Notes: generated by a model from the letters alone, not told the origin. Positions 33,101 to 44,841 are shown, numbered from the stretch's first letter. The stretch: 64,000 nucleotides of DNA from Owenia fusiformis (GCA_903813345.2 CAIIXF020000011.1:21623754-21687753); one strand, 5' to 3'. Program-made: numbers and translations.

Positions 33101-36100
33101 CTGTTTAAGTTAAGAAGGACAATGGTATTTTATAGCTCATTTGGAGATTATATTTTGAGGTACATATTTGTGCATCCGAATTCTTGAAATTACCAACACT
33201 GTCTCACGCAAGGAAGTTTTCACCTAATGAAATATGCAACATAATCATTGTGAAGATATATACAATACAATACCCAATTGTTTATAGGATATGGCTATAG
33301 TTAGGGGAGGAGGTTTGTGTGACCCTCAAAATTTCACTCAGAAAGGTTTCTTGAAAATTGTCCTAAAGGTAAAATTGGAATAAGTTATTGTTACTGAAGT
33401 CAAATTTACATTTTATTAATCAAAATGGACTCGTTCTGGCAAGATTAACAAATTTTCAGTGCCACTGAAAAATATGCCCCCCCCCTAAAAGAACTCCCTT
33501 GTCAAGAGTTGATTATGTATATCATTCAAACCAAAAACAAAGCTGTAAAAATCTTGAAAAAAATACACCTAACTACGTCAACAAGTTTATTCAACAACAT
33601 CTAATTGGACAAATGATTTAATCATTTCCTACCAATCTCTTGAAAGTCTGATGACCGCGAATCATGATCTAAAGCTGATAAATTTCTAAATCACAGCCAT
33701 AAATAACTGTTGAGTACAATGAACAAATATCAAGTTACTAAGTTGTAATTTATCAATTGTAGTGAAATATAAAGGTATCAAATTTGCCTTCATTAGGATA
33801 TTGTTTTGTGTTGTTAGGTCACTAACAAGTACATGTACTGACTAGGCAGGTTCTATAAAATGGATCGTCAAAGGTAATATTTTTTGATAAAAATGGAAGT
33901 ATTTTTAATTCAAAATGATGAAACAATATGCTGAATTCTTGACTTTAAAGATATTTTGGAAGTGCAAAACATATTAACATTTATCAAATCTACCGTTTTT
34001 GCCAGTTGAATTTAAAAAGAGATATCACATGATGTAATAGGAAATTTTGCTTTGAGACATTATATACTTGCCAGGTTTTTGTGAAAATATGGACAAAAGA
34101 TAGTAAAATATTTCACATGGATACTTTTCTGATCGTAACTTCCTCATCTTTAACAGTGTACCATTACATCACTTTAACAAAAGGAGCAATTATTTTAGTG
34201 GTGCAATAATGCCCAGGTGTCTCATGGTATAATATTTCTTAACTGTAGTACCCCTCTGGTCTTTTTTAACATGTGTCTGCAATCTGCATACACTAGCAAT
34301 TAGAGTATATTAGGATCAAACCGATTTAGCAAAATAAATTTTTTGATATATAAACAAAAGTTTTTTGGGATCACATTTTAAGGCTTAATTTTTATGCATT
34401 TTTGTTTTGGGGCCACTTTCCTCTGGACCAATCAAAATATTGCATCTTGGTGGAACAGGAAAAAGTAAATATTGTGCTTTGTCATACAACTAAAGCATGT
34501 GTTAAATTATTCAATATGAGTTTTTTTTCGAAAGCTTCCTTCAACATACATATTAGGGCTATGTAATTCAAAATGATCTATTGATGTATTCTAAAAAGTT
34601 TTTAAAAAAAAACTTTAGTAGATACATGTATCTGTTAATTTTAGATAATCAATATTTTATTTACATCCGCATTGGTCCAGAATGTTAGAAAATGGATTAT
34701 GCTTACCACGACAACCCCCCCCCCATTAATAATCTAACACAGGGTTAAGAAATAGGGGTTGACCAGAGACTCTTTATAATTTCAGGAGTACAAGTAGTAC
34801 TGATCTCCAGTCACAACTGAATAACATACTGAACAACAACAATAGCCTTGGTAACACAAAGAACTACAATGAATCTCAGGGCCTCAATGCTTATCTTATT
34901 GATCTTGCCATGCAAGCCCTACATGAAGATGACCTTTCTGTTTTCTGGAACATTCTTGGGTATTGCACGGATAAAAATGCTCCAAATGCAAATCGTGAAT
35001 ATCTGGTGCATAAAATCGCATCTTTAGGTTCAACTGATTTCCTTGATGGGCTTGTTGAAAAAAATGTAGACTTGGATGTGAAAGATCGGTTTGGGTATAC
35101 AGCTATCATGATGGCTACTATAAACAGTCATTTAGCAACTTTGAAGAAACTGGTGACTACAGGAGCAAATGTTAATTTGAAAACTATAGATGGCAATACT
35201 GTATTACATCTAGCCTCATTCTGGGATAAACCAGTAGGATTAGACTTCCTTCTTAAATCGACTACACTGGACATCAACCAGAGAAACTATCTCGGAAATA
35301 CTCCTTTAATTTTAGCAACGAGAGCTGGGAATGTTACCATTATTAAATTACTCACAGCTGACACTCGACTCAAAATCAATCTCCAGGGGGAGGATAAAAG
35401 AACGGCTGTACACGAAGCAAGCCTTCAAAAATCTAGCAAGATTTTGGCCATTTTAGCGGAGTATGGTGCATATTTTGATGTCAAGGATGTCGATGATGAA
35501 ATGTCTATTCAAACATGTATCAGAGTACACAACTTATGGGGAGTGAAATACATAATACAAAACAACCTCACAAAAGTTTTGTACGATTCCAACGAGGCGA
35601 AGAAATTGATTAACCTCTCTATGGACACTCAAAATTGGAAAATTATGCAAGCCTTAAGAATAGCAGGGTGTAACATTTCCATCCCCTCATCAAATTGTCA
35701 ATCACAGAAGGCACAGTGGGAACCTTCAAAGATTAGATCCCTTAAGGATATTAGCAGGGTTGCAGTAAGAAAGACCATGGTTGGAAATAGGTTTACTGAA
35801 AATCTGAAATATCTGGACATCCCGAAAGAGCTGGAAAACTACCTCAAATATGATGATCTGAATACATTGATAATGTAATCGATCTATCTATTAACAATAA
35901 ACAATATTATTAACAAAATACATATGTATTATCATACAAAATTGAAACTGTTAATGTAATCCAAATAGTGTTCCATTTATTAGTGAGAACTATTATTAGA
36001 ACATGAATCCATGTAATAAAAATACAGTTGCATGTACACGGAAATGTGTAATCTTTGTGCATGTAGTGAAAAATCTAGATGAAGAGTTTTACTTAATTCC

Positions 36101-39100
36101 TGGCATTTAAATACAGTATCAAACAGAACAAACTTGATATATATCCATTCTCTTGTACACACTTCATATTTTTTTCTCTCCACTTGCCCCCATAACATTT
36201 TTTCTCTCCTACCTTTTATAATATTTTCTCACCTCTACTCATCAAACTATTTATTTTTCACTTTCCATGATAACATTTCCTCTCCTTTCCCCTGATCACA
36301 TCTCACAACCTTTAAAACATAACCCCCCCTACCCCTAATTATTCTCTCTTCCCTCCCTGCACCCCTTTAAAGGACATGAAATCCTATTTATCAGCTGGCA
36401 ACACTCTCTGACTACAACAGGGATTCTATAGTTTGGAATACTGACAAGATCATAACAATCTCAAATGCAGGTTTAATGGGAGTTTGACTGAAATGAATGT
36501 TTGAATGTTCAATAATACACAGTTGAGATTTCCTGAATATATGGGCTACACATAAGAATCATCTGTTAATGTATGAGAGTAGACAAAGCTTGTGCAAATA
36601 TTTCTCTCTGCCACCCTCACAACATTGTACTATGAGGCAAATGTCCTACTCTCACGTACCCTCATAACATTGTACTTTGAAGCAAACGTACTACTACAAG
36701 CTACCCTTGTAACATTGTACATGTACTACAATACAAGTGTCTTACCTGGGAGCTATCATCACTGTCATAGTCCTCCTCGTCAAACTCTACATCTGAACCA
36801 CTCTTCCTTCTCTCCTTCTTCTTCTTTTTGTCTTCTAAATAGCAAAATATCATAAAATGTTACATCAAGATGTTAAGATGTTAAAACACACACTTAAAGC
36901 ACATATGAATTTCTCATGTTTTTTCGAGACCATGTAATTTAATAATAACACATAAAGTCATTGCCTCTTCACATGTTTCATCTTTTAAGTCATAGTCTCT
37001 CCAAAAACAAAAAAATATCAAAAAAAGTTATCCTGAACATGAAACTTTTTTATTACAAAAGCCAGTTGTTAGGCCAATAAAAATCAGTTACAGCAATCAG
37101 TTGTATCATTTTTCATAAATATTGTAATATTGTAAAATGACCTGATGTATCTAGAAAATTAGGGAGTGAATATATATATGAATTTAAAAGATAAAAAATT
37201 AACACTTCAAATGTTTTTGATTTAAGAAATACAAGATGAAATGAAACAGAAGGTTTGCGTGTTTATCTAGCCAAAACACAAGCCATGCAATGAGACATAT
37301 TACAATGGCAGTCATTTCAAGAAATGATTAATATATATTATTACCACCTTGCCGGGCTTGTTCTAAGGGTATTTAAGTGCTTGTTTAGCAGGCTTTTATT
37401 TTACTATATTGACCTGAGCAATATGTGACTCATAGAGCATGCCATAGTGGTGGGCCAATATTGGATGTTCCCCGGGAAATTAGATATCGTTTAGTGCTGA
37501 TAATTTCTGTCCAGTGGCAATCCGTTCTTGCTATTTCAGCCCTGGGCATAAACGGTGGTAATAATACTGATAACGTCATTTCATTCAGCCAATGGTCCAA
37601 TACTTCACTATATTGCCCTTTGAAATGACGTTATTGTACTATTATTCATGAAGGATTTGGCAATAGAATTTCACAAATCAAAAGTTCCACTGTTTTTGAG
37701 AAATTGGCCATTGAATTATGAAACAATTTCAATTAAATATTGCCAGTAATTTTATCAGGAATGAAAATCTCTTACTACATTATATTCATTACAATATATT
37801 TATGCAAATTAAATAGGAATGTATGATACATTGATGTTCTCTCAAGACATGATGAGATTTATATGTAGACGTAATTAGTAAATAGACAATGCTGAGCATA
37901 GTATAAGCACTAACAACCTAAAAAATCTGTCTACGTGAAACAAGAAAAATCAGAAATTATGATTCATGTAGATAGGCAACTGGTTACCATAGTTACAACA
38001 CATTCATGTAACCAGGTAACCATGGTTACTACACATGTACATGATTCACTGTACCTGTTATTTGTTTTTTAGATGCCTTGGTTTGCCACAGGTAGTATCC
38101 TACGGGGCTAACTAGTGCATAACAGGATATGATAATTAGATAACACCAGATATCAGTATTCTTGACTAAGGGATATCAAAGTGGTATATTTTTTATTTTT
38201 ATCCTCTATACAGGTCTCTCATGAGATTAGATACATATAGGTTGCATTTTCAGTGAATGGTTTTGTTACAGAATACAAGAGGATATTTGGGTTAAGCTTT
38301 GGAATGCATCAAAGGATTTTTAATTTTGCCACATTATAGAAGTCGTATTTTGATGAAATCAACAATTGTGAATAAAAAATAAAATTTGATGAAATTAAAA
38401 AGAGGGACAATAGGATTTGCTTTTGGTAAAGGGCATAGAGGTACAACTTCAATGCCATTTCATCTCAGTTTGAAGTAACCTCACCTCTGCAGTAACTTTG
38501 ACACCTTGTTGTGTATTTGCTCTCATTTCTGATCTAGGGGGAAGCCATGTTTCTCACATGGAGAGAGATCTTACAAGATCAAACTTGGCAGAAAACAGAA
38601 ATTCTAATTAACAAGTAATTCATAGTCTTAGTTACTCCATTTCTCATATTGACATTACGCCATATGTCAACGTTACACCCCTTTGCCACACCCTCTTTGG
38701 GATTGTGTTATTAGATTTAAATATATACAATTAATAAAAAAAAGTTAAAACAAGCATTAAAATATTTGTGAACATGTTCAATCAAATTGTATCTCTGTAT
38801 GCTGTGTTAATTTTGTCACGGCACGTGGCAGAATGCAACAACCTTTTGATGCAAGTGCTATCTTTTGGCAGTGCTAGGTTTTAAAAGCAGGAAATGAGAG
38901 CCCTGTTATATTCTTAATATTATATCGACTTCACTGATATTTGACCACTGTGACATCTCAAGAAAATTTAATTTGATCATACTTTATGTAAAACTATAAA
39001 TGTTTATTGAAGAATAGTTATAGAGTTTGTATTTCTACAATGAATTTTTAAGTAAAATGTACCAAAATTGTTATTACTTATTCATCAAATAAATTCAGAC

Positions 39101-42100
39101 TTCTGTCTTTATTTTAGATCTCATTTATTCATAACTATATTCTTTGTTAAATAAATGCATGTATTTCATACCTACTGAGGTTCTAGGTACATAACGAGCG
39201 GGAATATATACACTGTATCTAGCCAAGGCCCGGGGCGGGATGGATACACGCTGTATCCATCCCGGTCCCGCTCCTGAAATTCTTTTTCAAATTTTTTTTT
39301 TTCAATTTTTTCAATTTTTTCTAAAAAATTTTCCCCATTTTTTCCAAATTTTTTTTTCACATTCTTTTTCAAAATTTTTTTCACATTTTTTTCAAATTTT
39401 TTTTTCAAATTTCATTTTTCAATTTTTGGATAAGGTATATGACGTACCTAGAACATCAGTAGGTATGAAATACATCTGTTATGTACGATCGGTTTTGGAT
39501 ACAGGGTTTATCCCTCGGGAAATATGTGTATATCCCTCGGTCCCTGCGGTCCCTCTGGATATACACATATTTCCCTTGGGATAAAACCTGTATCCAAAAC
39601 CTCCCAGTACATAACCCTTATATCTTTACAATACTTTATTTCACTAAGGTAGTGACTTAAGCCATGAACACCATTATCACACAAGGCATTTACACACAAA
39701 ATGCCACCACCTGCCATTTGTTACATTTGCTACAGACACCAACCGCCGAACACAAACCATCATCCACAAAAATGTGGTGGTGACATAATAATGGGTGCAG
39801 ACATTTTCAACTAAAAAACATGGAAATAAAGTTCAAATGCAGCAACTGATTATCTCACTTAGGCTATATTTGCTTTGCTAAATGCTCTATACTGGTTACA
39901 CCCCTGTCTATACACACCATACCAAGTTCTAACACAGAAAGATAAAAAAAATATTCTAAAAACTTACTTTTTTCATCCACAACACTGACCTCGTCATCAG
40001 AACTATCATATGTGCTATTTTTAGATCGAATAACTTGAGTACGGATTTTATTTTGTGCCATCATCTCCTTGATGCCAGTGCCACCTAGTGTAAAAAGTAC
40101 ATAAAAATCATCATTTTTTCCACATGCATTATCATATCAACTTCGCAATTATTTGTCAATTAGTCTCCAATTAAAAAGCTTTAATTCTAACCCTCTTCCA
40201 TTTTTGAAGAACAAAGTCAATAGAACATTAAGTTTGTACATTAATGATTTGCCTTCATTGCACATCAATCAATTGAGAATAAGCTATGCTGTTAATTTAC
40301 TCTCCAAGTTTGTCATTTTTTGTTTTTTCTAAGGTGAATTCTATATTTTACCCCTTCACCTATTGTATATGTACTTAAAAAGTGACATACTGATGTTTGA
40401 TCCAGCCCAGAACCAAAATTGACAATATCACCAGTTCTATTCAGTATTTTTACACCAAATTTTAACAAGTTGTTGACATATGATTATTCTCATTAAAAAT
40501 TGTTTTTAATGATAAAATTAAAGGTCCCAGAGGTAAATTGCAGTTTTTCCCTAAAATATACTCTTACTTTCCCATCAACAGGCGGACAACATTTTCTCTT
40601 TATATTCTCGTCAGGAACCGAAAGGGTTAACCTACCTCTCTCCAGGTAAAGGTTGACTGCATTCATGGCAGCCTCCGTATCCCACTGATTGGACTCAAGC
40701 ATGTCTTGTAACTTCTGAAACACAAAGAAGTTGATCCATTAATCTGTAGAATAATTTGTTTTTTACAATGAAATATACCTGCTGTGACAAAAACCAGACT
40801 TCATCACCTCTTATCTTCAGAATTGCTACTCCTCAATTTATAGGCTCTGGGTGGCCCCTAAAAGTGTATGAAATGGATGTGAGACATCATTTTCAGTTGG
40901 GGAGGATTATTAAATCTTGGGGACTAGCATGTTTACCCTCGAGTATATTGTATTAGTCAAGGCATACACATGTCACTACATGCCATTTGTTACAAATGCT
41001 GACAGCCAACCACCGAATGCCAAACACCAACCCCCGAATGCCATTCACAAAAAAACCATAACAATATGTCAGTACTTGTGGTGGCAACATAAAATGTTGA
41101 ATTTATTGTATTTTATGAAAATACTTTACCTGTTTGGGTAAATCAGGGAAGGCCTCTACCAGAAACTGTAGGAAGACCTCCTGTTCATCAGTGAGAACAA
41201 TCTTGATGTCATCGTCATCTTGGGTAAGATCTATAGAGTCATCTTCTTCAAAGTCAAGTGGTTTGGCTCGTTTCTTCTTTGGCTGGACATCTGGTGAAGA
41301 TATTGTACGAATACGCTTTCGCTCATTGGTAGACCCTGAAAAAGCATGAATAAGGATTATGGATTGTTTGCTATGATGGGGATCGAGCGGAAAAAAAACA
41401 AATATTAAAGTCTAATTACTGCCCTCTTCGACATAACTTGCAGTAATCTCTCCAGTGTTGAAGAGCCAATCATCACTCACTTGAGATTTTTCCAATATGT
41501 ATTTGCAAACCCCAAAAAATGAAAGAAATCAAGACAAATTGATATTTTGACCAAAAACTTTAAAGACACTTGAATGAAACCAGTGAAATTATAGGACTGG
41601 AAGAACATGTCATGTTATATTCATGTTTGTAATGATATGCCAGTTTGATGCTGTTTTTGAATCCATTCAATTAATTGATATTGTTTTTCAAGTGTCATCA
41701 TATTTTCACTGTGAATCTCACATAAATAGATACTTTTATCAAACCTTAGCTTTTGTGTCACTTTTACTTATAAAAAGTTTTTTAGAACAACTTTCTGATA
41801 TCACATAACTTACCGAAGCCTAAGACATCAATAGCACTGTCCAGATCCACTGTTTCCATGATAGCATCTTTGATCTGTGTCTCAGTGTATGCTGGGAATA
41901 AATCACGAAGATGACGATATTTTTCTTGGAATGTTCTTTCTTCAGATTGGATGTTGAATTTACTGGCTGGGCTGAAATTGGAAAATGTTGCATTGCATTT
42001 CATGCAATTTGCCAAAGAAGCCGTCTACTATATTACCTTACGGAGTCCTCGTTGTTATCTCCTTGGGGGGCGCCCCGGACGTAACGATCGTCGATGTCGA

Positions 42101-43516
42101 TATAAATGTAGAGTACTTCATGTATTGTAATGTTGAAAGTTACTTCTAATTCTAATTACTTAGTAGTTCTAACTAGGTTTCAACTGTGGTCCTAATTATC
42201 TTATTTCTTATCATCTCATTTCTTCCCAGCTCATCTCATCTCATCTCTGCATTTTGCCTGTTTTCTCTCAATGCAACTTTTCTCAAGTGAACTTATGTGC
42301 ACTTTGTTTCTGTGTTTTTGACCTCTATTGATTAGCCTTACTAATTGTAAGCCTATTTGAATTCATAAAAACATTGTGATTTACTATTCACAACAACTTA
42401 CATAATTTTATATCACACAATTCAACAAATTTTGACATGTTTTATGAGTTACCAATTGTTTAGATATTATATCATCACAAAATACATTTAAAAGTTATGT
42501 CGTCATGTGAGAAATTCAAGATCAAATTTCAAGTACAAAAATATCACAGCATCATATATGTATGTCACTTCCTCATTTTTTCAAAACATTCCAGTGGGTT
42601 CACATTTGACAACTTTGGCACGGGCCTGTAAACCTGGTAAAGTACTGGGGCTTGTAAGCAGAATATTGGCATCACCACAGTACACAAACTTACCTTCCAT
42701 TTCCATTGGTTAATTTTCCCTTCTGTTTAGATAACCATGGTGATGAAGTTGCTGAAGATGACTGACTGACAGTGATGATATCTTCTGAATCTGAGTCCAG
42801 CCTCATTCTGTTTGACCCAATAGGTCTGCGGACAGGGACTGGACTTGCTTCAGGTGTAATCACAGGAGGTTTGGTTATTATCTGTTCCCTTGGTTGAACT
42901 GTAACATGAACATACATACTGTATATATGTCCAGCTAGATTTTTTCATTGAATTCATAGTGAGGTGGTGGAACCCCTGGTTGGCTCTTTATGCATGAGAA
43001 TGTCCATGTACCCCTCTTTTGCAAAGATATGACCTCAAATCTTCCAAATATCATGTATTTCCTGTTCTTGTATAAAATTCATGATGAAATGCACTCTTAC
43101 AAGCAATTTGCAAAATATGTACAGCCTGGTTGGTAAAAAGAAAATGAATGTAACCAAGTTATCTCAAATATCTAATTTTTACCTGTCTTAGATGTGTTAT
43201 CTGAAAAATCTTAATTTTTACCTGTTTTAGATGTGTCAATTTTGGATTTGGGAGTTTCTACAGTTGTTGTGGTGATTACTGCTGTTTTTTTCACATCTCC
43301 ACTATCTTTTTGTATGTTTGTGCCATTTTCAACCGTAGAGCTGGCTTCTGATACAGACTTTACCTTTTCAACGACCTTAGGCTTGTATCTGTATTTTAAA
43401 AGGCTTGATAGACCTTTTTTCTTCTGTTCTTCTTTGGGTTTTTCAGGAGTTTTGGAAGTTCCATTTATGTCTGGCTGGGTTCCTTTCTCAGGACTTGTGA
43501 CAATTACATCTGCCAT
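21105..43516 (-). CDS. SMARCAD1: SMARCAD1 chromatin-remodelling ATPase (24 coding exons)
   Basis: Exons in order: 43222-43516, 42694-42898, 41814-41971, 41130-41335, 40636-40714, 39968-40084, 36746-36834, 30787-30939, 30058-30275, 29731-29821, 29269-29368, 28912-29047, 28041-28176, 27654-27791, 27131-27229, 26178-26322, 25135-25241, 24719-24814, 24475-24567, 24140-24258, 23137-23213, 22813-22918, 22144-22250, 21105-21175. All phases close: 3141 nt, 1046 residues (human 1026). It is a SNF2-family nucleosome remodeller used in heterochromatin maintenance and DNA end resection. The N-terminus is acidic and Ser-rich, with two ubiquitin-binding CUE domains (about residues 172-218, with [15 protein letters not shown], and about 270-313, with [15 protein letters not shown]). 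The ATPase starts near 510 with [20 protein letters not shown] split across exons 10/11, DEGHMLKN (DEGH as in this subfamily), [17 protein letters not shown] and [11 protein letters not shown]. It ends [14 protein letters not shown], like the family's C-terminal LLK helix. Introns are rich in MITEs. Confidence 0.97.
21228..21723. mobile_element. TTAA-ended inverted-repeat element carrying a tRNA-like gene
   Basis: TTAAACCTGCACATCGCTCC, continuing AAAACGCAAT, at 21228 is mirrored by the exact complement ending GCAGGTTTAA at 21723. TTAA at both ends resembles element B at 4854-5854. The interior holds a tRNA-like sequence with pol III boxes (21511-21583). It lies in the last intron of SMARCAD1. 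No transposase is visible. Confidence 0.75.
21507..21583 (+). tRNA. tRNA-like gene or tRNA pseudogene (possible AGC anticodon)
   Basis: An A box TGGTCTAGCGG (21516-21526), a perfect B box GGTTCGAATCC (21558-21568) and a T run from 21579 make a full internal RNA polymerase III promoter plus terminator. The anticodon arm reads CTCGC, loop TTAGCATGC, GCGAG, that is five perfect pairs with a 9-nt loop. The alternative is a 7-nt loop with anticodon AGC (Ala) and one mismatched pair. The acceptor stem does not pair (AACACGG against ATTCGCC) and the T stem has one mismatch. It is therefore more likely a decayed tRNA or a tRNA-derived SINE head than a working tRNA. Confidence 0.5.
21966..22121. mobile_element. 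CAGGCCCGTAGCC-family MITE copy (diverged)
   Basis: CAGGCCTATGGTCAGC at the left mirrors ACTGGCTACAGCCTG at the right. The interior shares ATTCAGAATGGTGAAAAACT and CATGATTTTAAA with the partial copy at 19487-19600, and the general plan with 55681-55879. Confidence 0.65.
22335..22645. repeat. GTGGAACACCT dispersed repeat, long copy
   Basis: Repeated units such as CTATTAGTGGAACACCTCCT and AAGTGGAACACTT are arranged in roughly 90-bp higher-order copies (for example 22490-22540 and 22555-22605). It lies in a SMARCAD1 intron. Related copies are at 12068 and 48505. Confidence 0.7.
23449..24059. mobile_element. Decayed mariner-like element in SMARCAD1 intron
   Basis: Its ends are CAGGGCGTCAAATAAGTCTG, continuing TTCTCC, and the exact complement, flanked by TA at 23447-23448 and 24060-24061. 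It is 611 bp long. On the minus strand, broken frames contain peptides such as [20 protein letters not shown] interrupted by stops. They look like remnants of a transposase DNA-binding region, but I cannot assign them to a named family with certainty. Confidence 0.8.
25320..25912. mobile_element. Foldback element with AAGGAATATTCCTTGCCA termini
   Basis: The left arm, AAGGAATATTCCTTGCCAGA followed by TCTCTC and ATATGGTAGCTATAA, is mirrored at the right end. Inner blocks also pair (GATGTCATCAACTCTCAACT with AGTTGAGAGTCAATGACATC). A fragment of the same family is visible at 47700-47760. It lies in a SMARCAD1 intron. Confidence 0.75.
26570..26785. repeat. Direct duplication of ~133 bp in SMARCAD1 intron
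   Basis: AAACTGTCATTAGACAGTGT with GCCATGCTTATAGTATTCAC occurs near 26608 and again near 26741, each preceded by AATGGC..CATTTTTCAAAATG. A GGAC microsatellite follows at 26909-26921. Confidence 0.7.
30934..31195 (-). repeat. ~42-bp tandem array spanning the SMARCAD1 exon 8 splice acceptor
   Basis: The block GGGTCACCCTGTAATACAG and relatives recur with ACCC at 30937, 30980, 31022, 31064, 31106, 31149 and 31191 (periods 43, 42, 42, 42, 43, 42). On the coding strand each unit carries TACTGTATTACAG followed by GGTGACC, that is, the exon 8 acceptor and the first bases of the exon. The copy next to the exon (30937) is the one that keeps the SMARCAD1 frame. Confidence 0.93.
32390..32545. repeat. 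AGTACTGTACAGCACTGT-type imperfect palindromic repeats
   Basis: Short units (CAGTACTGTACATCACTGTT, AGTACTGTACAGCACTGTAA and others) repeat about seven times. Each is near-palindromic. I see no coding content. It lies in the large SMARCAD1 intron. Confidence 0.6.
33860..35878 (+). CDS. Ankyrin repeat and SOCS box (ASB-like) protein, nested antisense gene
   Basis: Proposed exons are 33860-33873 (MDRQ plus two bases, donor GTAATA) and 34786-35878 (acceptor TAATTTCAG), giving 368 residues. The minimum sure frame is 34910-35878 (322 residues). The middle has at least four ankyrin repeats: [50 protein letters not shown] and KRTAVHEAS. The last 50 residues form a SOCS box: BC-box-like [10 protein letters not shown] (Ser where Cys is usual) and Cul5-box-like [11 protein letters not shown] (Asp where the first Pro of LPxP is usual). 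ASB proteins are substrate receptors of Cullin-5 ubiquitin ligases, with Elongin B/C bound by the BC box. An AATAAA follows at 35896. The gene lies wholly within the SMARCAD1 intron 36745-30940 on the opposite strand. No particular ASB paralogue can be named. The first exon is inferred from phase only. Confidence 0.8.
35896..35901 (+). terminator. Poly(A) signal AATAAA of the ASB-like gene
   Basis: A canonical AATAAA lies 18 bp after the stop codon of the nested gene, giving a very short 3' UTR if used. Confidence 0.55.
36600..36745. repeat. ~48-bp tandem repeat beside the SMARCAD1 exon 7 donor
   Basis: Three imperfect units contain AACATTGTAC at about 36622, 36667 and 36712. The rightmost runs into the donor of exon 7 (CTTACC at 36741). 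The other units have CGTACC or GCTACC in the matching place, that is, degenerate GGTA donors on the coding strand. Confidence 0.55.
39160..39600. repeat. Nested palindrome cluster in SMARCAD1 intron
   Basis: The outer arms TATTTCATACCTACTGAGGT (39160s) and CATCAGTAGGTATGAAATAC (39450s) enclose a hairpin GGGATGGATACACGCTGTATCCATCCC (39238-39264) and a T-rich tract of repeated TTTTTCAAATTTTTT. Immediately after is a near-perfect hairpin, GGTTTTGGATACAGGGTTTA (39490s) with its complement ending near 39600. The Lys-rich frame over the T tract is low complexity, not a gene. Confidence 0.75.
39650..39790. repeat. Dispersed GTCACCACC repeat copy
   Basis: AAAATGCCACCACCTGCCATTTGTTACA, then CAGACACCAACCGCCGAACA and AATGTGGTGGTGACATAATA. 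It is the same family as 6040, 11856, 40955, 47066 and 63210, and lies in the SMARCAD1 intron between exons 6 and 7. Confidence 0.65.
40955..41095. repeat. Dispersed GTCACCACC repeat copy
   Basis: ACATGCCATTTGTTACAAAT, then GCTGACAGCCAACCACCGAA, ATGCCAAACACCAACC and ACAATATGTCAGTA. It lies in a SMARCAD1 intron, directly downstream of exon 4. Confidence 0.65.
43180..43240 (-). repeat. 39-bp duplication spanning the SMARCAD1 exon 1 donor
   Basis: TTTTTACCTGTTTTAGATGTGT (real donor, ACCTG at 43220) is repeated as TTTTTACCTGTCTTAGATGTGT with ACCTG at 43181. The extra copy lies in intron 1 and keeps a GGTAAAA donor on the coding strand. Confidence 0.8.
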
Positions 43517-44841
43517 GTTCGATCATAGATGACAGCACCCTATAATAACAATAGAAGTATACAAAACATCTACATATTCAACTTGTATACCAGCACTGCA
43601 ATAACATTTTGATATGAATGAAATTCAAAGTAAATCAGCCATGCTCCTGTGCGGCGAAAATCATCAATAAATGACAAATTTACAATTACCCAAAATTACT
43701 AGTATAACAGTTGTCCCTTCAATATATAATACTATCCTAAGCATTAAACATAAGTTGGGAAATACTCACAATAAAGTTTGGCTATGTACAATACGAAATA
43801 GCACGGTAACAATCACTTAATCGTGAACTTTTGTTGTCAAATGTAAATTAATGCCGCCATATTGGTTTGGAAAATTACACAGTCCATTTTGTTGAAAATT
43901 CCGGAGCATTCGTGTTTTCACTGTGGTTTTAAGATTATTCAACTTGTCAGAATCCTTCATGTTAAAGTGAAAATCTAATCATTTTCGTTCCAATGAATCC
44001 ACGTTTCCTCATATTTCTTAATAATAAATAGACAAACCATTAATTAGGACACATTCCAATTTTATTTGAGCAGACACGGGTAGTGATCGCGTTATTTCGT
44101 ACGGCTAATTCACAGACATTCACGGTTTTCGTATAGTGGTCTCTTTTCTTCATCCTAGTTTCTACTACAGTGGCTTGCAGTGATATAAACATGTCTTGAT
44201 GTGATACTGTAGTTTACAAAGAATCAAAATTGATAATTTGCAAGAGATAATGAGCCCATAAAAATAAAGTTTGCCAATAAAACATGAAATAGTCTAGCTT
44301 ATTTATCATTTCCTGAGTCTAGTATCCTTACACCACGGTGTGAATAGAAATATCAAGTTCCACCTCGATTGCAAGGTTTTGGATTGCCTTGATATTTTCA
44401 CATGCTGCCATTCGTAAAGATAACCAAAGTTGGAAAGTAGTCGTGTCTTCAGAGTTGTCAGTATACCGGATACGTCATCAGGTCATGTATGGAGCTGCAA
44501 ACTAGCTGAACTGTAATCAATGTGTAATGCTATCATTTTCTATGAAAAGTTACAACTTTGTTTGTACTCTTAAACTACACCAGTCAACTTTCATGATGTA
44601 AGATTTAAAATCAACAATAACAGAAAATATAGATAATGACATGTATCGTAGGCTGCTTTTTATTAACATATTCTGGAATAACATAATACAAAACATTTAA
44701 CAAAATCGCACGGTGGACATAGGTTAGTCAGTGCGTAAAAACGTAAAAACACAGTTGCAAAGGTTAGTTCATGTAAAGAGTAATGCGATATTTTGAAACT
44801 GATTTCACGGATCAAATTTAATTTTTGATCCTATTCCTTCA
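43517..44841. other. Spacer between SMARCAD1 and the CPED1-like gene
   Basis: It holds the SMARCAD1 5' UTR and promoter side, and the 3' UTR of the CPED1-like gene, with a minus-strand AATAAA at 44659-44664. I see no other gene or large repeat. Confidence 0.5.
43853..43862 (-). promoter_or_regulatory. YY1-type motif ATATGGCGGC upstream of SMARCAD1
   Basis: On the coding strand the sequence reads ATATGGCGGC about 340 bp upstream of the SMARCAD1 start codon. YY1 sites of this form often sit at transcription starts of housekeeping genes; use here is inferred from position. Confidence 0.4.

Noticed and set aside
34891-35109. Minus-strand frame over the ASB-like gene
   Set aside because: It is a shadow of the plus-strand ankyrin coding sequence.
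39172-39408. Lys/Glu-rich frame, minus strand
   Set aside because: It is the translation of a T-rich low-complexity tract inside a palindrome cluster.
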